From assembly GCA_038025085.1 (NCBI GenBank), contig CM076153.1, forward strand, positions 6,231,501 through 6,295,500: 64,000 nt of DNA. The letters are read 5' to 3'. Below the pieces are notes generated by a model, which was not told where the DNA came from, ran no database searches, and saw nothing but the letters and a program-made list of their open reading frames with translations. Numbering within the stretch: position 1 is the first letter of the stretch; each line of letters starts with the position of its first letter. Positions 1-33,647 of the stretch are shown piece by piece. This DNA comes from Tetragonia tetragonoides. Lineage: Eukaryota > Streptophyta > Magnoliopsida > Caryophyllales > Aizoaceae. Made by a program: the position numbers and the translations under genes.

Positions 1-12669
<12,669 letters not shown>

Positions 12670-13172
12670 AGAGGTCTATGTTACGATGGAGCCTCCTGGA
12701 ATCAAAGTGAACCTTTACATTGAAAAGGTACTATAGGCAAGTATCGCCGTATCAGAAATCACTGTAGGACCAGATAGAAGGGCTGATACCGAAGTCTGAA
12801 TTCATAGGTTTCTAGTATATGCATCGATAAATGAATGTCCGAGGGAATTACAGGAGGGCTGTGATGGTACTGAGTTGGCTCTCATTAGGTTTTGAACTCT
12901 ATATTTCTATACTCCTAGATCTTGATGTAGAAAGCTTGTAATTTGAAGGGGATATACTTGCATAGACCATACATATTTCACTACTATTATTATCATACTT
13001 TTTTTTTTCAAGTGAATCATGTTGGTCCTCTAGAATAATTTTGTAGCCATTTGCAACGAACACGCATGGATTCTTTTATTAGTCGTGACTCCTTAGAAAC
13101 AATAAGCAGCAGGAGCACAAACACAACAGTACAAGTTGGAAAAACAAAACAATGGTCTTCTTCAAGTTCTTT
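12670..13172 (+). other. 3' region of RIO2, convergent with GST unit A
   Basis: The RIO2 stop (12667-12669) and the GST-A stop (13173) face each other about 500 bases apart. The stretch should contain both 3' UTRs. I see no further gene. Confidence 0.6.

Positions 13173-14705
<1,533 letters not shown>

Positions 14706-14750
<45 letters not shown>
14706..14750. repeat. (AT)n microsatellite
   Basis: About 45 bases of AT dinucleotide repeat lying just beyond the end of GST relic B. Confidence 0.97.
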
Positions 14751-14753
<3 letters not shown>

Positions 14754-14757
14754 TCTT

Positions 14758-15488
<731 letters not shown>

Positions 15489-15539
15489 TCATAAAACTAG
15501 CTAAGAGTTAATTTGAACGACATACAATATGACAAAGAT

Positions 15540-16030
15540 TCAGTTACTTACTACTCCGTAGTAAATTCAATCGGAGACGATGCATATAATAATAATCCTT
15601 TTGTTTTTTAAATTATCAATTTTAAGGAATTACATACTTTGCGAGACGGAGGTAGTATTCATAAAATGTTTATTAACTAGTTATATTTCCCGTGCGATGC
15701 ACGGTTTGTGTGTTTATAACAGCTAAAATATTTTCATTAGTACAAATTTGAAACAAACTTTTTGCCTATGGCACATATTGTTACAAAATTTCTAATATGT
15801 GGACCTCTCTCTTTCTATACTCATCAAAACAACTTTCTTTCTTTCCTAGTATTCCTACATATTTTAATCTAGTTGCATGTCCCGCGTGATGAACGTTTTT
15901 ATACGAATAAATTTAGTTCCAATAAAAATAATATTTCATAATGATTTATTAGATACATATGCCTAATAGAAGATAGATGCACCCGTACTAAGAAGATACA
16001 TGCACCTATAATATGACATTAATATAATAA
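15540..16030. other. Repeat debris between GST relics B and C
   Basis: It contains CCCGTGCGATGCACGG (about 15689-15705), a motif common in dispersed plant repeats. A degenerate copy (CCCGCGTGATGAACG) lies near 15880. Stowaway-like ends with CGGAG motifs occur at 15550-15655. Nothing is coding. Confidence 0.5.
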
Positions 16031-16033
16031 TTA

Positions 16034-16297
<264 letters not shown>

Positions 16298-16987
16298 CTA
16301 CTGATCTATATATCTGTGCTATACAAAAGTTGTAGCAATCTTAATGCAATAATGCTTATAGTGATTTGGTTTTCAGTTTGGTGGTGATTATTGTAAGATT
16401 TAATAAGCGTATTTATAGATTATATGGTAGTTGAGACTTGATGAGAATTGCTCTAGCATTTGAACACTTAAAAGAGTGAAAGAATAGTAGTCTTCTTTTT
16501 GATGCTTTTGCTATGTTCAATGTTCTAAGCTTTTCGTTGGTTCAATGCCTGACGTCAAACGTTACTTCAAGGAGATCTCTTTGGCTCTTCCCAATTATTT
16601 TTTTGTCAAAAGTCAAAACTGGAGCACCCACATGTTTTGGAGCTCATTTCTGGAGTTCTATTGACAATGCCTCCTCCATCCCAAAATAACCTAAAAATAA
16701 GAGTTTTGTCCGAATAGGAAATGGCATTAGCATGATTGCGTTCGATTTTTTAAGATTAAAGTTTATAAACTTTGACCATTAATTTGTATAAAAAAAATTG
16801 ATATTCTTGCATTGGATTCATTTGAAATTCTAAGGGCGGATGTATATTTCTATAACACTGTAATAGTTTATTCGTTATCACTAATATTGTTGTAAATTCT
16901 TTTTTTTTTTTTTTGTGTTCCTTTTAAGTAGCGGAGAGTTTGATCAAGAATCATGTTAGGTGCTCAAGAACTACGTTTTAGCCACTC

Positions 16988-17240
16988 ATGGTTTGTTCTT
17001 TTGAGCTGAATTTATTAGAACTGAAGTGAATTCAACATCACTGAACTGGACACCGCTGAACTGAACTAAACCGAACACCACTAAACTGAATTAAACACAA
17101 CTTGATATGTGAGACAAAAAGCATGTTTCCGAACTCAGCATCACTGAACTGAACATCACTTAACTGAACTTGAACTCAATGAATTGACATTAAACTAAAT
17201 TGAACTAAACTGACTGAGTAAGCTCTAAAGAACACACCCT
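16988..17240. mobile_element. Short inverted-repeat element (MITE-like)
   Basis: The ends are imperfect inverted repeats: left ATGGTTTGTTCTTTTGAGC and right GCTCTAAAGAACACACCCT. The interior is dominated by ACTGAACTGAA repeats. It resembles the Tourist copies elsewhere in the array, but I cannot identify a clear target duplication. Confidence 0.6.
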
Positions 17241-17341
17241 GATTTAACAAGCATTAATTTATTTATTAGTAATAAAAAACAACAAACAAAGGAGCATAAA
17301 CACAACACAATTAAGCTGGAAGAACATAACACATTCTAATT

Positions 17342-18997
<1,656 letters not shown>

Positions 18998-19002
18998 AAT
19001 GT

Positions 19003-19149
19003 TATCAAAAGTTGGGGAAGTTTCTTCACCTTCTGATTAATAACGTATGCCTATTTATAGGCTCAGTACAAGGCTTACATGATAAGCTACAAACAATAAA
19101 TATAACAAAACAATATAGCCTAATTATGTACACAATATATACGCTATTA
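19003..19149 (-). repeat. Copia 3' LTR (element sense), 147 bp
   Basis: Direct repeat of 23817-23963. In plus orientation it begins TATCAAAAG and ends CGCTATTA. Confidence 0.93.
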
Positions 19150-19156
19150 CTCTCCC

Positions 19157-21802
19157 TCAAGTTGGAGCATGTAGAGTACAAATGTCCAACTTGCAGACAA
19201 GAAATTCAAATTGCTTTTTGCCCAATGCCTTGGCCACTATATCGGCAAGTTGTAAACCAGAGCGGATATAAGCAACGGAAATTGTCCTAGCACACAAATG
19301 CTCACTAATGAAGTGACAATCAATTTCAATATGCTTGGTGTGTTCATGGAAAACTGGATTGGATGCAATATGAAGGGCAGCTTGATTATCACAAAAAAGA
19401 CGCATAGGTTGTCGGTGAAAAACACCAAGAGAGGCCAAAAAGGATTTGAGCCACAACAGTTCAGCGGTTGTCGTGGCCATTGACCGATATTCTGCCTCAG
19501 CAGATGATCTAGAAACCGTGTGCTGTTTCTTAGTTTTCCATGAGATAGGAGAGTGCCCGAGCGTAACAAAATAACCCGTGAGAGAGCGCCGAGTAATTGG
19601 ACAACTTGCCCAATCTGAGTCACAGTATGCATACAATTGCAAATCAATATCTGAGCGCAATAAAATACCTTGGCCAGGAATTTTCTTAATGTAGCGCAAC
19701 ACTCGCACAACAGCATCATAGTGAGCTTGCTTGGGATTTTGCAAGAACTGAGAAAGAGTGTGCACAGCATAGGAAAGCTCAGGACGGGTAATGGTGAGGT
19801 AGATAAGTCGCCCGATCAATCTTCGATATCTGCCAGGGTCCTCATAATCAGGGCCATTATCCAAGGCTAACTTGTGATTTTGCTCAACTGGGAAGTCTGC
19901 TGGCTTGCATCCCAATAGTCCTGAATCAACCAGAATATCAAGAGCATATTTCCTCTGACATAAAAACAAGCCTTCAGGGCCCCTAGCAACCTCTATCCCC
20001 AAAAGATATTTTAATGTACCAAGATCTTTAATTTGAAAGCAAAAGTGAAGATAATCCTTAACCTCTTGACAAGCACAAGAATCATTTCCTGCAAGAACTA
20101 TATCATCAACGTACACAAGAAGTGCCACAAAAATATCCTGATAACGGTAAGTGAAAAGAGTATAATCAGCTCGTGACTGAATAAAGCCAAAAGCGCGAAG
20201 AGCAGAAGTCAGCTTGGCAAACCAATTTCGGGGTGATTGCCGTAACCCATACAATGACTTTCTTAGTCGACAGACCTTATTAGGTTGTGTAGAACTGAAG
20301 CCAGGCGGAAGTTTCATATAGACTTCCTCATCAAGATCCCCGTGCAAAAATGCATTATTCACATCAAGTTGGTGCAACTCCCACTTCTTGGCCACAGCAA
20401 CAGCTAGAAAAGTACGCACACTAACCATTTTGACTACAGGAGCAAAAGTTTCTGTGAAATCAATTCCTTCAATTTGATCATTGCCCATTATAACCAAACG
20501 AGCTTTGAAACGTTCTATCGTACCATCAGAATTATATTTAATACGATAGACCCATTTACAAGGGATGGCTTTTTTACCTTTGGGTAAATCTTCAATAGTC
20601 CAGGTCTTATTTTGTTCCAAGGCTTCTATTTCCTTTGCCATAGCATCACACCAACGAGAATCACGAACAGCCTCTTTGTAAGACCGAGGCTCAACACCTG
20701 TACTCACAGCTGCCAAAAAAGTTCTATGCGCAACTGAAAAATTAGAACATGTGACATAATTGACAATAGGATAAGGAGTACCTGAGCCGCAATTGGTCTT
20801 AGTGCACTGTAGGGAGGGGGTGAGTAGACAAGCTGTATTGCATTCGTAATGTTTCAAATATGCTGGAGGTCGTCTTACCCGTTGACCCCGACCAAGAATC
20901 TCATTGTTATCTCTTGTTCCAACCTGTGATTGTTGTGAAGCACTCCCCCTGTCACCTAAGACATTTTCCTCAAGATCATTACTTGGCCTGTCCTCCAAAT
21001 GCTCTACTGCAGAACTCCCCCTGCCATCATTATTAATGATAGGCTGCACATTGTCTAAAGAAATAGAATCGGGAGAAAATGAGGGTGGATCATCTTGTGG
21101 TGAACTGGAAGATGAAATATTAGGTGTGATTGATGGGGTAGTGGATGGAGAGGCTGGGGTATGGTCAGGATGGTAGTCAACCGGGGAGCTAGTACCATCA
21201 TCAAAATTTTGACTTGTAGTGGGTAATTTATTAGGAGCTGGTAACTCATGAGTAGTAGGGATTGGAGTTGCGAAAGGAAATATATCCTCATGAAATTTTA
21301 CATCCCGGGAGACAACAATATCATGTGTGTCAAGGTCATACAAATGCCACCCTTTCTTGCCATGAGGGTAACCAAGAAAAATACATTTTCGACTTCGAGA
21401 CGCAAATTTATCTCGAGGTTTAGGGCGAGGATGTGTATAGCACAAGCAACCAAAGACCCGCAAGTGATCATACGTGGGTTGCATATTAAAGAGAATTTCA
21501 TGAGGGGTCTTTCCATGTAAGAGTGGAGTAGGGGTCCGGTTTATGAGATGTGCCGCTGTAAGAACGCATTCACCCCAAAAGTTTATGGGAAGACTAGCTT
21601 GAAACCTCAACGCCCTTGCTACATTCAATATGTGCCTGTGTTTTCTCTCCACTCTCCCATTTTGCTGGGGAGTGTCAACACATGATGTTTGATGCAAGAT
21701 TCCTGATTCAGTGTACATCCTTACCAAAGATTTTTCTCTAAATTCGGTGCCATTATCAGTACAAATTATTTTCACACCCTTATCAAACTGAGTGCGAACC
21801 AT
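19157..21802 (-). pseudogene. Copia pol, distal part: integrase end, reverse transcriptase, RNase H
   Basis: An open frame of 881 codons. It begins in the integrase core (CTDNGTEF, then PQQNGRVERKH with the catalytic Glu). A long proline/serine linker follows. The reverse transcriptase includes AFLHGDLDEEVYMKLPPGF and the catalytic YVDDIVLAGN. The RNase H region includes TGYFVTLG and SRSSAEAEYRSMA. It stops just before the 3' LTR. It lacks its own start, since a one-base insertion in a T8 run near 21800 separates it from the upstream integrase. The enzymatic motifs themselves look intact. Confidence 0.9.
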
Positions 21803-22325
21803 AGCAAAAAAAATGTTTAATCAACTCAATGGTTTCACTCTTTTCAACCATCAAATAAACCCAAACTGCTCGGCTGAAATCGTCAACGATGGTCAAAAAA
21901 TAATGAGCACCAGTAAAAGAAGATCTAGTATACGGGCCCCAAATATCACAATGAATAAGTTCAAAACAAACGGTACTCTCATGATCACTAGTGGGAAAAA
22001 TGTTACGAGTTTGTTTAGCTTGATAACAAACATCACAAACATCACCAACTTTATTTTCACTACTAGTTCTAGGAATAACTGGAAGTAAAGAGAGAATCTG
22101 CCTTGATGGATGACCAAGTCGTCTATGCCATACCTCCACGGCCTTATTCACACCCACTGCAAAAGCTGAGCAACGGATAGGCTTGTAAACGTACACCCCT
22201 CCCTGCAGCTCACCGAGACCAATCAGCGTCCTCGAGGTGGGGTCCTGTATCACACACAATCGATTGGTGAAAGCCTTTAACAATTTTTCAAGTGAATTAG
22301 TTGCGCTACAGAAATTAAATTGCAA
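21783..22325 (-). pseudogene. Copia pol, integrase N-terminal part
   Basis: This frame carries the pre-integrase zinc motif (VWHRRLGHPSR ... CDVCYQAKQT) and the first integrase aspartate (IHCDIWGPY), then DDFSRAVWVYL. It is out of frame with Gag-protease upstream (shift near an A5 run at about 22280) and with the rest of pol downstream (shift at a T8 run near 21800). Both breaks lie in homopolymers, so either mutation or base-call error is possible. Confidence 0.85.
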
Positions 22326-23653
22326 TTTAGATTTGGCACATATAGTAGTACTTCATTAATAGTCAATCTAGGACCCAACACAACAGTGCCACGTTTAGTA
22401 GCTGTGGTGTGTACTCCATCAGGCAAGCTAACGGGCGAAGGCACAACATTTTCAAGTTTGGATAATATGTCAAGCCTCCCAGTCATGTGGTGTGATGCTC
22501 CACTGTCAATTAGCCATATAGGAGGAGGTTCTCCCTTACCAGATAATTTTTCGGTACCCGATTTTGAAGGTTCAACCAAAGAAAGAAGTCTCTGAATCAC
22601 ATCTGGCGTCAATGCAGCTAAGGAACCTTCATTGCTGGATGATGCCTCTATGTATGATGTAGCCCCTGGAGCTTGGACAGCATGTGCTGCAACATTAGGT
22701 TGCCCACGTCCTCCGTTTCCTTTTCCTCTTCCTCGACCTTTTCCGCCACTGCTACGAGGATACCCAATGAGTTGATAACATCTACTAACATCGTGGTTCG
22801 GTTTTCCACAATGAGAACACACTGGACGTTCGTCTCTTTTTGTTGCTTCACCACTGTTAGGTTGCACTGATGATGAAGCTGCCTGAAACTTTGGTGTCGT
22901 CTGTACAGCATAACCAACGACATTAATTCTGTCCTCACTGGAACGAGTTATGGCTTTATGGGTCTCTTCCTGGTTCATCATCGAGTAGATACGGTTCATA
23001 GATGGAAGAGGAGTAGTGTTCAAAATTTGGGTTCGGAGATTCCCAAAAGTAGCTTCGTCCAACCCCATGAGAAATTCGTACACACGGTCTTTTTCGGCCT
23101 CTTCAAGCACGTACTTAGTTACTGGGAAATTATCTCCACTAGGACAAACAGGAATGTTTTTGCTAGACTCCAACTCATCCCATATAGCCCTGAATTTTGT
23201 ATAATAAGAGCTAATGGTGGATCCCTTTTGTCTTACAGAAGGCAAACTTGATTTGAGCTGATAAAGACGAGGAACGTTTTCAACAGAGTATCGTTCCTTT
23301 AGATCGTCCCATAACTCTTTAGCAAATTCAAAATATGGAATAAAAGGTTGTAAATTTAAATCAATGGTGTTATGAATCCATCCATTAATCATAGAATTAC
23401 ATACCTCCCAAGCATATGCCTCATCTGATTCACTGTCAGATAGTTTCTGAATTGACCCAGTGATAAAACCCAATTTATTCTTTGCCTTCAACGCGTTTTT
23501 CATGGCCTTTGCCCAGTTGTCGTAGTTAGCGTCGCCGCGCAGTACCACATTTGTCAACACGATCCCTAGATTATCTGAAGCGTGGACATAGAAGGGTGAG
23601 CGTGGGTCTGTAACTTTGAGGTTTTTGTTGCCTCCATTTCCATCTCTAGTCAT
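22277..23653 (-). CDS. Copia Gag and protease
   Basis: 458 codons starting MTRDGNGGNKNLKVTDPRSP. The Gag domain includes LRGDANYDNWAKAMKNAL, followed by a zinc knuckle CSHCGKPNHDVSRCYQ and a Gly/Arg-rich linker. The aspartic protease motif WLIDSGASHHMTG has its catalytic Asp, unlike the element in RIO2. The frame closes right after the protease domain (LISVAQL...), where the integrase frame begins. Confidence 0.88.
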   Translation of the reverse strand: MTRDGNGGNKNLKVTDPRSPFYVHASDNLGIVLTNVVLRGDANYDNWAKAMKNALKAKNKLGFITGSIQKLSDSESDEAYAWEVCNSMINGWIHNTIDLNLQPFIPYFEFAKELWDDLKERYSVENVPRLYQLKSSLPSVRQKGSTISSYYTKFRAIWDELESSKNIPVCPSGDNFPVTKYVLEEAEKDRVYEFLMGLDEATFGNLRTQILNTTPLPSMNRIYSMMNQEETHKAITRSSEDRINVVGYAVQTTPKFQAASSSVQPNSGEATKRDERPVCSHCGKPNHDVSRCYQLIGYPRSSGGKGRGRGKGNGGRGQPNVAAHAVQAPGATSYIEASSSNEGSLAALTPDVIQRLLSLVEPSKSGTEKLSGKGEPPPIWLIDSGASHHMTGRLDILSKLENVVPSPVSLPDGVHTTATKRGTVVLGPRLTINEVLLYVPNLNCNLISVAQLIHLKNC

Positions 23654-23804
23654 GGTGAAGGCTTGAAGAAAAACAGCAAAAATACCAGCAACCTCAAATC
23701 ACAACAGCAAAGGAACAAAGCAATCAGGACAAGGCTTCGTGTGAAGGCAGAGAGATGATAAGGCTAGGGTAGATTGTTGTTGTCTCTTGAGTTCCCAAGA
23801 TTAA

Positions 23805-23816
23805 GCTCTGATACCA
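23805..23816 (-). promoter_or_regulatory. Primer-binding site of the Copia element
   Basis: TGGTATCAGAGC on the minus strand directly abuts the 5' LTR with no spacer. It is complementary to the initiator Met tRNA 3' end. Confidence 0.88.
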
Positions 23817-23963
23817 TATCAAAAATTGGGGAAGTTTCTTCACCTTTTGATTAATAACGTATGCCTATTTATAGGCTCAGTACAAGGCTTACATGATAAG
23901 CTACAAACAATAAATATAACAAAACAATATAGCCTAATTATGTACACAATATATACGCTATTA
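23817..23963 (-). repeat. Copia 5' LTR (element sense), 147 bp
   Basis: Direct repeat of 19003-19149 with two base differences. It should hold the element promoter. Confidence 0.93.
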
Positions 23964-24289
23964 AATGTCACATTGGATTGGCAAATAAGTTAATACTCTG
24001 AAAGATAGAAGTATAAAATTTCTTTTTTGATCTTAGGAGTAGAAAATTTTGGGTTGAAACCTTCTTTTATGTTATAAACAATCTCTTTATAAAAAGTTAA
24101 CAGGTTTAACTTGAGTTTTATTTTAGACTCGATTAGCTAACTAAACAACATTTATTCAGTCTTTTATCCTTTTTCTTATCTACTAGGAGTAATAGAACTT
24201 AAATCCAAATACAAGAACTTTTTTTTTTTTGTAAGAGTGAATGGATTCAAAGTTTTGGACCCCTTAACAATTGTGGCCCTGTACCATTC

Positions 24290-26930
<2,641 letters not shown>

Positions 26931-27248
26931 TTAGGCTCTATTTGATTCACCTTAATTTTACTTAAATTCAGTTCAGTTTAGTTCAGTCCAGTTCAGTTCA
27001 GTTCAGTCCAGTCCAGTTTAGTTCAGTTCATGTGTAACTTTATTATTCATATAACTTTTTATTCCGAAATAATTTCATGATGAAAATTATGTCATCGGAA
27101 AGATCTCAAAGCATACTTTCAAATGAGTCCAATATTGACTATGTTTGGACGAATTTCAAATGGTTAACGGTCAAGTTTAAAAAATCAATTAAGTTCAGTT
27201 CAGTTCAGTTCAGATCAGTTTTATCCAGTTGAATCAAACAGAGCCTTA
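26931..27248. mobile_element. Tourist-like MITE, copy 1
   Basis: The element is 26934-27245 (312 bp), with ends GGCTCTATTTGATTCA and TGAATCAAACAGAGCC. Flanking TTA on both sides (26931-26933, 27246-27248) is the 3-bp target duplication of PIF/Harbinger elements. The interior has CAGTTCAGTTC repeats. It lies two bases beyond the stop codon of GST unit F. Copies 2 and 3 (33994-34253, 36260-36536) belong to the same family in reverse orientation. Confidence 0.9.
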
Positions 27249-27249
27249 A

Positions 27250-28424
<1,175 letters not shown>

Positions 28425-29667
28425 TCTTCCCTCACACACTTGCATCAATCAATAAGGATATATTGCCTAAATGGAACTTTTTTTAAATCACTAGCTTGGA
28501 TTCTATGGTGATGAGGTGAGTATATTTAAAGGCGAAAACATGCATCTCACTTATTAATAAAAATATAAGAGCAAGTCTCGTGTCAGATCAACTTATATAA
28601 AAATGGGTCACTGTTTAGATATGTAAAAGTTACTTATTATTAGGTGTCACTCTTACTTACTAGAAATTGATCATCATCTTACCAAAAAAAAAAGAAGAAG
28701 AAGACGTGTCTCACTTGTTGAGTTGTGACTTGTGAGCTTCTCTGTTCCATAAAGACTAGTGTGACACCAGCCTTGATTAATATCAGGACTAGTCCACCTT
28801 TGATATTTTGACTTTTAAGTAGTGAGACAAGTGAGCTGCTGTTTATTTCTCTTTAGTTAAATTTCGTTTATAATGGTTGTCGTTGTCCTCGATGACCAAG
28901 TTCAGCTAACAAAGCTAATTATCATTATCTTAGTTGATTAGGATTACATAAGGCATGAGGTATGTATATCACTCAGCCATTTAAAAGCAAAGATTAGTTA
29001 TCCTTATGAGGTAATGTTTTGATCAATTTCGTCGATGACAAGTATTACTAATAAAAACAATAAGGCTGAAAATCAGCGTCTTGATCAGCTTTATCAATAA
29101 TTGACAATCAATTATTAGCTACCTAAATATAACATGTGAAGTATATATGCTATAAAATTAACGAGATACCAATCCGTTTTAAGAGAAAAAAGAGTATAAT
29201 ACGCAAACTCCTATTATTTTAGACTTATAATAAGTAGATATTCACCGACAGTGCTATAATGCGTTGGGCATGCAAAGATATTTCTGGATGGATTGAATAT
29301 AATTCACCATTTTCCCAAAAAAAAAAAAAAAAAAAGTCCATACATCACTACTTCACTACATGACTGAGGACAGAGTTCACTTAATTATTTTTGTTCAAAC
29401 CCAAAGGTTTGGAAAAATGTAGCTTTGTTTTCATCAATTCAGTGAACTACATCATCACTTTTATTATAAAAGGTGAGTTATACTCCCCTCTCCACTTAGC
29501 TACATAGAGTCTCTTCCTTTCTCTTTTTTTCTCTCTCCTGCCTATTCTCCTTCTGTCCTGCCCGTGAACCTCACCTGCCTCTCCAAACTCCACATAGCTA
29601 AGTGAAGGTGGGAGTATATAAAAATTTGCGCTTTTATTAGATATAGTAGAATACAGTAATATTAAGA
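28425..29667. other. Intergenic, GST units F to G; no gene
   Basis: AT-rich sequence without recognisable coding potential. A TTTAAATA-type TATA box is likely about 100 bp upstream of unit F. There is a poly(A) run near 29318-29336. Confidence 0.5.
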
Positions 29668-30998
29668 CCGAGAAACAGGGGCGGATGCAAGGGGGGACGG
29701 GAGGGGACGGTCGTCACCCCTTTTTCGAAAATAAAAATCTGTGACTTTTTTTTTTTAAAAAAAAAAAAAAATAATATTTTGCAAGTGAGACTTACTGACT
29801 TAGGTCCTCAAACAAATCAGTAGACTAAAGCAAACCCATTACCTATGACATAACTCTTTCTCTCTCATCCCCTCACCATCTCAAGTTCTCAACTCTCGCA
29901 GTCTCGCCTGGCCCATCGACAGTCGAGTGAGTCGATAGTACCGGAGTACCGGACTACTGGGCTACCGCCTACCGGCGCCGGAGTTTTGGCTTGACGAGTT
30001 GACGGCGAAGCTTGACGGTGACGGCGACGCCAAGGCTATTGCAATTCTGCAAAATTGCGAATCAATTCTTTTGTTTGTTGATGTACACCTCCTTAGTTCT
30101 TTCTCTCAATCCCTCTCTCCATAGCTAGTATAGATTATAACTTGTGGGTTTTGAGTTAGAACTTAGAAATTGAATGAATTTGAGTAATTAGGGTTATTTG
30201 AATCAAATAAATTGAAATTAGGGTTTGAAACATAATTTATTTGATTGATTTGAGTAATATTGTGAATTGATTATTGCTCAATCATTTCCAAAATATGCTT
30301 CTAATTCTCATCATTTAGGCCGATTCTTCCTCCAATGTCCGTTACTTTGTTAAAATCAGGTTTTTTATTTAGTTGTTTCGTGATTGTTTTCTTCCGCTTT
30401 TATACTTTTGCTTTGTTGTATTGCACCCAAAAAGGCTCAAAATAATGGTGATTTAATCTATTATTGGATTAATACCTAAATCCTGCATTCAAACATTTAT
30501 CCAATGTTCTGATTAGATTCCCTCACTAGTACTCCCTAATATTTTGTCATTCAGCTCTATAAGAAATTGCAGAAAATAATACATACGATTAGGATACTTC
30601 TGTCCTCTTCACTGAGTGCTGTTAGCCAGTTACTATGAACAATATGCTATTGTTATGTGACGATACTTATTAATTTATGAGTTGAGTCCCTTTCACTATT
30701 ATCGTTAATATTCTCAATCTAGTGGGACCATGAGGGAAATATTTGTGGCTAGCAATATACAAGGAAGAAGGCTGAAATGATCTGTCCCAAAATGGTGAAA
30801 AGACATCACTGATAACGGTTTGATATTGAACTTTTTATTTGGTTATTTTGTTTTTTTTTTCGTCTACCCGCATTAGTTGTAATGTGGAATTGTATGACGG
30901 TTTGATATTGAACTTTTTTTGATCTAATATGTATCGATGATTTTTACTTGATTTTGTCACCCCATTTTCTGAATCCTGGATACGCCACTGCCGAGAAA
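29668..30998. mobile_element. Non-autonomous hAT-like element, 1.3 kb
   Basis: The element is 29676-30990 (1315 bp). Left end CAGGGGCGGATGCAAG pairs imperfectly with the inverse of the right end (CAGTGGCGTATCCAGG). An exact 8-bp target duplication CCGAGAAA lies at 29668-29675 and 30991-30998. The interior holds a GC-rich block (29890-30060) and AT-rich sequence with AATTAGGGTT motifs, resembling the leader of a gene, but no transposase frame. It is probably a deletion derivative of a full hAT element. It lies in the 3' flank of GST unit G. Confidence 0.88.
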
Positions 30999-31110
30999 CA
31001 CATCTGCACCAAAAAAAAAAAGACCGAGAAACACATACAACAGCACACAAACACAAGATAATAATGTATGTAAGAACAATAACAGAACAACTTCTTCTTC
31101 AATAGTAGTT

Positions 31111-32591
<1,481 letters not shown>

Positions 32592-32698
32592 TCACTCTTG
32601 CTATTAGTTGCTAGTACAATAAATATAATGTATATTTTTTTTTTTTTTTGGGGCTATGAATAGAAACTTTAGAAGTGATAGAATGCATGCAATGGTGG

Positions 32699-32707
32699 AA
32701 TTTATAG
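32699..32707 (-). promoter_or_regulatory. TATA box of GST unit G
   Basis: CTATAAATT on the minus strand, about 110 bp upstream of the start codon. The same CTATAAAT core sits 100-145 bp upstream of units C, E and I, so it is probably inherited with the gene copies. Confidence 0.65.
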
Positions 32708-32967
32708 AGCAGATGCTCTCCCTTTGTGAATAATTATGGGTGTTACTAAATACCGCCCCTAAATTACTACCTACCGCCCCCCCAAATTCCAATTTTGCCC
32801 TTTTTTAAATAATTATTTATGTAGGACCACTAAGTATGGTGTACCTCTATCCCATTCTAAGTATGGCGTACTATACCTATCAAGTCGGTCCATACGTAAT
32901 TTTATCATGCATTTTAATTTAATAATTAAATAAATTTAAAATTTGACATGTCAAATATCTTGCAAAC

Positions 32968-33235
32968 TACTCCATTCGTCCCACAATATAAGTTGTTTAA
33001 GGTTTTTGCACACGAATTAAGAATGTTATTAAATAGTCTCAATTCTATCAAATATATTTAAACTTTGACTAGTTTACCCCTTGACTTTGTATTTAGCCAA
33101 AAAGTAAGTAATTAATGAGGTAATGTGAAAGAAGGGTAGAATAGGCAAATAATAATAAATGTTTTGTTGGAACTCTAAAATGACTTACAATATGGGAAAA
33201 AAATCAACCACTTATATTGTGGGACGGAGGGAGTA
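32968..33235. mobile_element. Stowaway-like MITE
   Basis: Element 32970-33233 (264 bp) has inverted ends CTCCATTCGTCCCACAATAT and ATATTGTGGGACGGAGGGAG. TA dinucleotides flank both sides, as in Tc1/mariner Stowaway elements. No coding sequence. Confidence 0.88.
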
Positions 33236-33647
33236 CTATATATAGACTGTAGAATATGAAATTAGTGGAACAAATAATTCTGAGATATACTCAATTTATA
33301 AAATTTAATATATCAGAAAATGATATATATCTTCTTTGAAGATACTCTTATCCATCTTCTAATTCTACGTGGCTGATACATTTTTACTACAATCGAGGAT
33401 CATTTACTACGAATGTACATTTAATACTCATTTTCACAACAATATCTAATATTTTTAGAACAAAATAAGAGTACATCATTATCAATCTTCTAACAAGACA
33501 TAGATTATTAGGCATCAGAACATGAGATTTGGGTTATACACTGATATTTTATATGACCCTAGCTACGAGAAGTAGCACTAGCACACCGCATCATATCGAT
33601 TGCGATTTGCGGGGACAACACACATTCTTGGTTTCGTGTATACTACA

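Larger units (their letters stand above)
18998..23968 (-). mobile_element. Copia LTR retrotransposon between GST units D and E
   Basis: 147-bp LTRs (19003-19149, 23817-23963) have TA...TA ends instead of TG...CA. They are flanked by an exact 5-bp target duplication AATGT (18998-19002, 23964-23968). On the minus strand the 5' LTR is followed at once by TGGTATCAGAGC, the initiator-Met tRNA primer site, and a purine tract TTGAGGGAGAG precedes the 3' LTR. The interior encodes Gag, protease, integrase, RT and RNase H in Copia order. I see two differences between LTRs (2 of 147). The coding region is in three overlapping frames, owing to two single-base shifts. Confidence 0.95.

Noticed and set aside
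22320..23251. Plus-strand frames across the Copia Gag region
   Set aside because: They are antisense shadows of the minus-strand Gag-protease.
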